Shown one piece after another: positions 58,378 to 64,000 of a stretch of 64,000 nt of DNA. Both the position numbers and the translations under genes were made by a program. Under the pieces are notes generated by a model. The model was not told the origin of the DNA. It did not search any database and saw nothing but the letters and a program-made list of their open reading frames with translations. Source of the DNA: Orychophragmus violaceus (Eukaryota > Streptophyta > Magnoliopsida > Brassicales > Brassicaceae); contig CM058239.1 in the NCBI GenBank assembly GCA_030180135.1, positions 70,625,823 through 70,689,822 on the forward strand. Reading direction: 5' to 3'. Positions within the stretch are counted from its first letter, which is position 1. Every line of letters begins with the position of its first letter.

Positions 58378-58889
58378 TGTTAGAATAAGAGATTTAGGTT
58401 GAGAGATTAAGTAGATTGAAGAGAGAATGGAAGAGAGAAGTTTAGAACCCGGATTAGGGTTTTCAGCCGGTTAGAGTGAGAGAGAAGAGAGATTGCGAAA
58501 TGAGAGAAGTATATTTCTCATTAGATGATTCTGAAATGTTTACAAGATATATATGGAAGCTACAACTAGGTTTAGACATAAATAAATCAATATACATAAG
58601 TAGAAACAAGACAAGAACCCTTTAGGAAAGAGAGAGTCCAATCCGGGTTACTTGAAAGGGATATCTAAGCGCCTTGGTCTTTGGTGATAGTGACTTGTCC
58701 CTGGGTCATACTGAGCGTGTCTTGAGCCTTGGACCAACCTAAGACTCCTCTGATCTTGTGCTCTCTTGTTTATTTCCTCCAACGGTCACATTGTCCTTCA
58801 TACATTTACATGTGATCCGGATGATACAAAGCTTAACAATGCGCCCTAACTTTGCACATTGTTAATCTGATCATGTCTTCATTTCAATA
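58378..58889 (-). repeat. Copia-5 5' LTR
   Basis: About 98% identical to 53136-53646. A minus-strand TATA-like CCATATATATC lies at about 58547-58557. Followed on the right by CTAGC (58890-58894). Confidence 0.93.
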
Positions 58890-58894
58890 CTAGC

Positions 58895-59117
58895 TTGGAG
58901 CTTTTCTCGTTTGGGAACCGTTCATGCCTCATATGGAGCCAGACCCACTCTCATGGTTCAAACACAACTTCTTTCTTTCCCTTGTTGGCATGTTTCATGT
59001 ACTCCTCAGTCCTCTTCTCTAGATTCTCTTCTCTAAATTCTCCTTTGCCTTCTGATAGATCTGCATTATGTAATCAGCTCTCTCTGCTCCAGTAAGACTG
59101 ACAGCTTCAGCTAGTCG
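58895..59117 (-). pseudogene. Gypsy (chromovirus-like) integrase C-terminus, proximal piece
   Basis: The minus strand reads ERADYIMQIYQKAKENLEKR, then EYMKHANKGKKEVVFEP, a stop, WVWLHMRHERFPNEKSSKL. This is the same segment as VWVHMRTERFPNQRKSKL of the CRM element. It joins 53130 once Copia-5 and one TSD are removed. Stops at about 59040 and 58960 show that it was already dead. Confidence 0.82.
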
Positions 59118-59119
59118 TA

Positions 59120-60318
59120 ATAGCGTCAAGTCTATTAGAATTTCAGAGGCATCCATGAGGAAGCTCTGATTGTCTAGTTTGGTTCATGAGACATTCATAA
59201 GAAGCTCTGAACCATAACTCATAACAAGAACAAAAACAGATTAAAGAAGAGCAATGAAATCGGTTCTGCTCAAACAAAGACAACTAGTTTATACTTCAAG
59301 AACACCATTAAACTAGTTGTATAAAGGAGTCCTGAACTATATGAAAACACTTGCAAGAGCTTAACATCTCACCAAGGAGAGTTTACTCATAAACATGGAA
59401 GATAATCATCAATTAGCTAAGAGAACATCCAAGAGAAGAAGTAAGAACTATCTATGAGCGATTCTCTTGTCATACTTGGACTAACTATGGAAGAGTTATC
59501 CAAGCATGATGAGAGGCTGCATTAAGCAGACATAACCATGGCTCTTTAAGGTCTGCATTGTATATGAACTCTAATGTACAATGAGGACAAAGAGTGGAAC
59601 CGGTTACAAGAAGAAGAGAGAAAGAGATAAGAGTTTGTTTGTAACAAATGAGTTCTGAATTGTCTTGTGACTTAACCAACATAACAAATGTCGTGTGAGG
59701 CCTTTATATAGGCATAAAATTATGTTTAACACTCATAAACAAAGATATTAAATCACAGCCATTGATTCTTTTGGAGGGAAACCCAAATTCAAATGGATGG
59801 CTCGATCTTCTTCACTCCTTTTTGGTTCTTGTGTGTTCAGACCTTGAAAGTGACTTGTCCTCACTCTTAATTGGTGTGTGCAGATCTGGAGAGAGAGAGG
59901 AGGCACACTCCCAAGAGTGATAGAGACATCTCTGCGCCAACAAGGGAATGAAAGTGCCCCAACTTTGCACTTCACAACTTTGGCCCCAACTTTGCACATA
60001 CTTGATTGTCTGATTATATAAGTTCCCCAACTTTGCACTTCACAACTTTGGTCCTGACTTTTCACAAGATGATCTTGCCCCAACTTTGCACAATGATCAT
60101 TTGTCTGTCTGTCTGTGTCTGTGTATGTGTCTGTCTTTGTGTCTGTGTCTGTGTGCCCCAACTTTGCACATTGCACATCCTGATAGTTTCCTTTGTTGCT
60201 CACTTAAGCATAGCTTCACTTTCCTGTGATCAACACCAAGGCTCCAAATAGGAATGAGGCTCGGCTTTGTCTTCATGACATTAGCCTCTCCTCTTCCATT
60301 TCATCTTCCTCTCTAATA
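59120..60318 (-). repeat. Copia-6 3' LTR (left border uncertain)
   Basis: The right end is set by a purine tract: on the minus strand GTGGGGGAG then TATTAGAGAGGAAGATG, the same arrangement as in Copia-4 and Copia-5. A TATA box CCTATATAAAGG lies on the minus strand at about 59701-59713. U3 carries five copies of GTGCAAAGTTGGGG and a TGTCTGTG-rich tract (60098-60155). The left end and TSD are not found. Confidence 0.6.
59957..60169 (-). promoter_or_regulatory. Five-copy 14-base U3 motif array
   Basis: Exact copies of CCCCAACTTTGCAC (GTGCAAAGTTGGGG in element sense) at 59957-59970, 59984-59997, 60025-60038, 60078-60091 and 60156-60169. They lie between the LTR start and the TATA box, where retroelement enhancers normally sit. 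Confidence 0.75.
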
Positions 60319-60664
60319 CTCCCCCACAAGCTTGGTCGTCGGGACTCCAAAAAGGACGAAAGGGAGAAGAGGACCAAGGGCCAAGATTGGAGCTGTAGAA
60401 CTACCTCATTAAAAATCTCCTTAAGGAAAACCTCTTTGGGATAAAACCTTAAGGAGGTCAAAAAAAGTACAGCTCACATACTCAAGATGTAACTTGGCCT
60501 TGGTATGAACATCTAGAACCACGGCTACTCCTTTCCATAAATATTTCATTCCTTAGCATTCCTTGACTTGATTACTCTTGATATAACTTCTTGATCTTGT
60601 TGTGTCTTTTGAAATATGGAATCCATAGGGCTCCGCCTTTAGCCCCAACTTCCATCATCCTTCT
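60319..60664 (-). pseudogene. Copia-6 3' internal remnant
   Basis: Purine tract, then sequence resembling the 3' non-coding part of Copia-5 (CCTCATTAAAAA(T/C)CT, GGAAAACCTCTTTGGGA). The rest has no open frame. It is cut at 60664 by the Tat-3 LTR. Confidence 0.55.
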
Positions 60665-61188
60665 TGTAAGATCTCAATTCTGCGTATCCGAAGATAGCAA
60701 GAATTTTAGGGTTTTTAATTAAGGATTCTAAAAGAGGATTTAAGAACACGGTGAGAGTATGGAAATTAGGGTTTTGCTTTAGGTTTCCGAGATGGAATAA
60801 AGCGGTAAAGAAACGTGTTTAAGTCGCCGGAGAGAAATTAGGTCGAACTCGATTTGCTAAGTCTCTCTGGCTAGAATATTATGAATATGAGGTCCCTTTA
60901 TATAGGGTTACAAAGTCGGTTTCAAATAAGGAAAATCGAGATAAACACGAATACTTTCCTAATATCTTGGTTTATCAAGATACGGAATATTTCCATATCT
61001 TGACGTCGCTATGCGCCGCCTTTGTTCTGTTTTTGACTAACACCTCCTAAACCCTAATGTAAGCCGGCTGTCCCGAGTTGGGTTTAACCTAAGTTTTACC
61101 GACTTGGGCCTTGTACCGACTTTCCATTCTGGGCCGACCTAAACTCATGAATAGGCCTTTTAGGAAAGTGCTAATCTTGACTCCAACA
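60665..61188 (-). repeat. Tat-3 3' LTR (524 bp)
   Basis: On the minus strand starts TGTTGGAGTCAAG and ends GAGATCTTACA, similar in outline to the Tat-2 LTR (TGTTGGTG...GATCTCACA). TATA box CCCTATATAAAGGG on the minus strand at about 60894-60906. Confidence 0.8.
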
Positions 61189-61219
61189 ATAAGCCCCCCC
61201 CCCCCCCCCCCCCCCCCCC
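61189..61219 (-). repeat. Tat-3 polypurine tract with 26-base G run
   Basis: The plus strand holds 26 consecutive C at 61194-61219; on the minus strand this is a G run then CTTAT before the LTR. It sits where the plus-strand primer is expected, but the G run is unusually long. Confidence 0.7.
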
Positions 61220-61705
61220 GGTGTGGCAACTTGAATTCAAGTCGGCATTACGAGGAGTTAACCTATGGTTTAAGAAATGATTTTGTAGGACCATATCTTT
61301 CATCGTGACAAGCCCCTCTTTAGGCCCATAACTTTGTCGGCCCGATCCGGCTTGATTTCGACTGGGGTAAATTGGGTGGTTAGACTTGAACCGGTGGATG
61401 CTTGAATTAACCAAGCAAAACCGGATTGATCCTTGGTTCAACCGATCGGATACGTGCGATTTACGAAGCGTCACCTAGGTAATTATTGCCTCGAGCTCTA
61501 CGCCGTCATTTTCACCATAAATAGTCTTCTCTCGCTTCTCATTTCCTCATTCTTGCGCAAGTGAAGAAGTTAAAAGGTAATTTTTCGCTCTCTGCCGGTA
61601 TTTATTTTCCGATCATTTCCGTTGTTGTTCCGCCTTAGGTTTTTAGGATTCTAGATCAAAACTCTTTTTCCGCCGCGTGTGTTCTTCACCTGTTCTTCAA
61701 AAACC
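61220..61705 (+). promoter_or_regulatory. Promoter and 5' leader of the antisense gene
   Basis: A TATA-like ATAAATAG at 61517-61524 is followed by a pyrimidine patch (CTTCTCTCGCTTCTC) and a leader of about 150 bases to the ATG at 61706, whose context is AAACCATGTC. This is a plausible plant core promoter independent of the LTR. Confidence 0.5.
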
Positions 61706-64000
61706 ATGTCTTTGATCCGTTGTTCCGAGAGGAAGGACAAAGAAGTTGTTACCGTCTCATCCGCGGATGATTCGTCAAGTAGTCGTCACTCTGCGTCATC
61801 TACGAGTACTTCCTCCGACTTGAGGAATCATCCTGTTCACCATGAAGTCGAAGAACTTCAACGTCGTCGCGAGTTAGCACGACAAACTGATGCCGTAGAG
61901 GGTTCAAGCAGGGAGAATTTTGTAATTCCGCAGCTCCGGGATTCTGATTCAGACAAATATGATGTCGACATCGAGAAAATCGATTCCGACATTGACAACC
62001 GTGATAACGACATCTTTCCCGGGTCGTCGAATGCCCCCGTTGAGGCATACGACAATGTTTTCGAGACTCGTTTCAGCGTGGAGTCGGTGACTTCGACGCT
62101 CCAGGGTTGTGGAGCCGACCCGAAGATTAAATTCCTCATACCCTGCACACTCGATCGTCCTTGGAATCCTCCACCAGGTTATATGACTCTCTATGAGTCG
62201 TACTTCATTAACACTGATGCTGGGGTTCTCGACTTTGGTTACCTCTGCCTGATTTACTTGTCTCTTACTGCCATCGTCGTGAGATCGCTATCTTCCAGCT
62301 CTCAGCCGTCGCAGTTCGCCATATGGTCAGTCTCCTCGTGCTTGGAGCTGAAGCCGATACAACGATAACTGTGAGTTTTTTTCGAGGAGGCGACTTCGAT
62401 CAACCCTATGACAAAAACCAGCCCAGGATGTTTTGCGGTTAAGATGAAAAGTGGTAATCGCGTCATGACAAATGCGCCTAACAAAATTAGCAATTGGCAG
62501 CGATACTACTTCTACGTCGAAATGTCTTCCTTGGTTGTTCCCGACAACCATAAAGAACTTATTCGAACGTCATGGAACACTAAATTTGGTAGATGTCGTT
62601 CCGCTCTTGCTGTTCGTTGACATGGATGATTTACTCAATTGTGTTTTGTTTTTGCAGTGCATCATCCGTTTCTCAAGCCGTACCCGGGCAATTTCTTTCC
62701 GATTCTTCAGAAACTCCAAGCTCTCGGCCTTCGCAAGTGGTCGGATTTTACTCGCGAACGTATCAAACAGTCTCTTCCGCGGATTTCCAAAGGTAAACAT
62801 TTTATTCCTAGCAAGTTCCGCGAAAGTCGATGCCTCCTATATTCTGAGCATTTAACCCCCCTGTTTTTGTAGTCAAGTGGAATACTAAGGCGAAAGTAAC
62901 TCCGGAACAGCTTGTAAAACCGAAGAGGATGGGTAAGGTGAAAAGGATCCAGTCGGTCGACTACTCGCAGAAGATTTCATCCAAATCCTCGCCATCTGTT
63001 AAGTCGGCCAAGGAAAAAGATGCGCTTCTGCTATCGCAAGGCGGCAACAACCTAACTGACGCTGGTGAGACATCAGCTGCTCCCCAAGCCGCAGTGAGTC
63101 CGAAGTCAAATACGGCGACTTGTCCTCCCAAACTTCCGCCTAAGGCTCCGTCTAAAAAGAGGGCTGCAGAAGATAAATCAAGCCAGGAAAAGCCGGCGAA
63201 GAAGGCTGCTAAGGCAAGCAAAACCGCCCAAGAGGCTTCTTCTGAGAAAGCGGCTTCCGATAAACCTGCTAAGGTTAAAGATATGTGGCAACGGTTTTAT
63301 AAGGTGGATGGGGATGTCGTCGACTCGTCCGGCAATAAGAAGCCTTTTACTTCTTGCAAAGAGATCGTTCTGGTCAAATCCCGGCGTGAATTGATAGAGG
63401 GTGAGGTCCGTCCGTCTATTCATAGCTTCGCTTATCAGTATGCGAGCGAAGTTCCGCTTATCGACAATCCTCGGGCATGTTTCCACATGCTGACCTGCGT
63501 GAGGGGCAACGAAAAGGATTGGCCGGTCTTACAGGAGTTGCCTCATTCTGATGCGATCCTTAAGCTGAAGCAAGCCGAGGCAACGGTAAGTTTGTTGATT
63601 GACTTTTTTTTCTTTTTTGGTGTGTCTCTCATTTTTGATGTGATTTCCTCCCTTTTTCAGATGATTGCTGCTTCGAACCGTGTGGCTCTCGAGAGCTCTT
63701 GGAGTGCTCAGAAGATGGCCGATGCCGTGGTTAAGCGAGATGGTCTTCTGAAGAAGGCGGAAGAAGAGAAGAAGGCTCTTGAAGCAAGCAACTCGGTTAT
63801 GGCAGATAAGCTTCGTGGTGCAGAGGAGGAGCTGAGTCTTGTCACGGAGAAGTCGAAAACGATCTTCTCAAGCTTTAGAGAAAGAAAGAGAGCCTGGAAA
63901 AATTTTATACCGACTTGGTTCGGAAAGAGAGGGAGAGAGTTGAGGCCGCGATTAGGGCAAAGGCGCAGACTCACTTTGATCTCTTTCAACAATACGTGAC
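61706..64000 (+). pseudogene. Transposase_28-type (putative gypsy type transposon) gene, antisense in Tat-3, incomplete
   Basis: Exons 61706-62588, 62658-62792, 62873-63585 and 63661 to the window end, with GT-AG introns of 69, 80 and 75 bases. The acidic, Ser-rich N-terminus leads to PPPGYMTLYESYF and, one frame over, LWLPLPDLLVSYCHRREIAI, the core pattern of the Transposase_28 family (PF04195). Then NWQRYYFYVEM, HPFLKPYPGNFFP, a Lys/Ala-rich low-complexity part, DMWQRFYKVDGDVV, and a C-terminal coiled coil (LLKKAEEEKKALEASN). Molecular function unknown; no transposase activity is established. Breaks: one base near 62212-62222, one in the T run 62376-62382, one near 63880-63900. The conserved exon structure argues that it was once a functional gene. 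Confidence 0.75.

Larger units (their letters stand above)
53136..58889 (-). mobile_element. Copia-5: complete copia element, nearly continuous gag-pol
   Basis: TSD CTAGC on both sides; LTRs 53136-53646 (511 bp) and 58378-58889 (512 bp), about 11 differences (about 2%); PBS 58366-58377; PPT next to the left LTR. LTR ends on the coding strand are TATTGAAATG...CTAACA, again TA...CA. Gag-pol is one frame of 1461 codons carrying three stops and an ACG at the start position. Confidence 0.95.
60665..64000 (-). mobile_element. Tat-3: Tat-lineage element, 3' end only, running off the window
   Basis: The LTR 60665-61188 with TG...CA ends is followed on the right by a purine tract, so the element reads leftward and its body lies to the right. 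The body starts with an extra gene on the opposite strand (61706 onward), an arrangement described for several Tat elements. Pol would lie beyond 64000. Confidence 0.72.

Noticed and set aside
59748..60203. Minus-strand frame with TDTDTKTDTYTDTD residues
   Set aside because: It is a reading of the TGTCTGTG-rich U3 tract and the 14-base motif array.
62961..63486. Minus-strand frames in the Transposase_28-type gene
   Set aside because: They mirror the Lys/Ala-rich coding strand. The sense strand has splice sites and the domain match.

Overview
The window looks like repeat-dense, probably pericentromeric DNA of a flowering plant. I infer Brassicaceae from a diverged replication-protein-A-like gene and the style of the repeats, but no marker fixes the species. 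Almost all coding potential is LTR-retrotransposon sequence. Elements sit inside one another, and several boundaries are fixed at the base by target-site duplications (TSDs), primer-binding sites (PBS) and polypurine tracts (PPT). I see no tRNA, rRNA or CRISPR array.

Layout. 1-6462: minus-strand Copia-1, cut by the left window edge and inserted in the gag of plus-strand Tat-1 (Ty3/gypsy, dual RNase H; 6463-12280). At about 12280 Tat-1 meets a second, inverted Tat copy (Tat-2, minus, 12281-15088). 15089-19605: a non-coding mosaic of repeat blocks called alpha, beta and gamma here, with a Helitron-like end. 19606-26329: a very young CRM-type (centromeric chromovirus) element, LTRs differing at 2 of 832 sites, one 1547-codon gag-pol frame, but lacking the RT segment that carries the first catalytic Asp. 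26335-35296: non-coding, LTR-like DNA split by Copia-2 (minus, 27824-34926, TSD ATCGT), followed by a W-box cluster and a 500-base N gap. 35847-42900: AT-rich DNA with a hairpin-bearing tandem duplication and an RPA1-like pseudogene, the only sequence here that resembles a cellular gene. 42904-52645: old minus-strand Copia-3 split by plus-strand Copia-4 (TSD CATCA). 52850-59120: a minus-strand gypsy integrase tail split by Copia-5 (minus, TSD CTAGC). 59120-60660: 3' part of Copia-6. 60665-64000: 3' end of minus-strand Tat-3, whose interior carries an intron-containing Transposase_28-type gene on the opposite strand.

How it works together. LTR divergence gives a rough order: Copia-4 oldest (about 7%), Copia-2 and Copia-5 intermediate (about 2%), CRM youngest (0.24%). 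Three relatively young insertions have defects in their own enzymes: CRM has lost RT motif A, Copia-2 has lost the protease and RT active sites, and Copia-5 has three stops, no ATG and a short RNase H deletion. Supply of enzymes in trans by relatives elsewhere is therefore likely for CRM and Copia-2, which is an inference. Regulatory sequence is unusually rich: a five-copy U3 motif, a palindrome array in a retroelement leader, W-boxes, and an internal promoter for the antisense gene.
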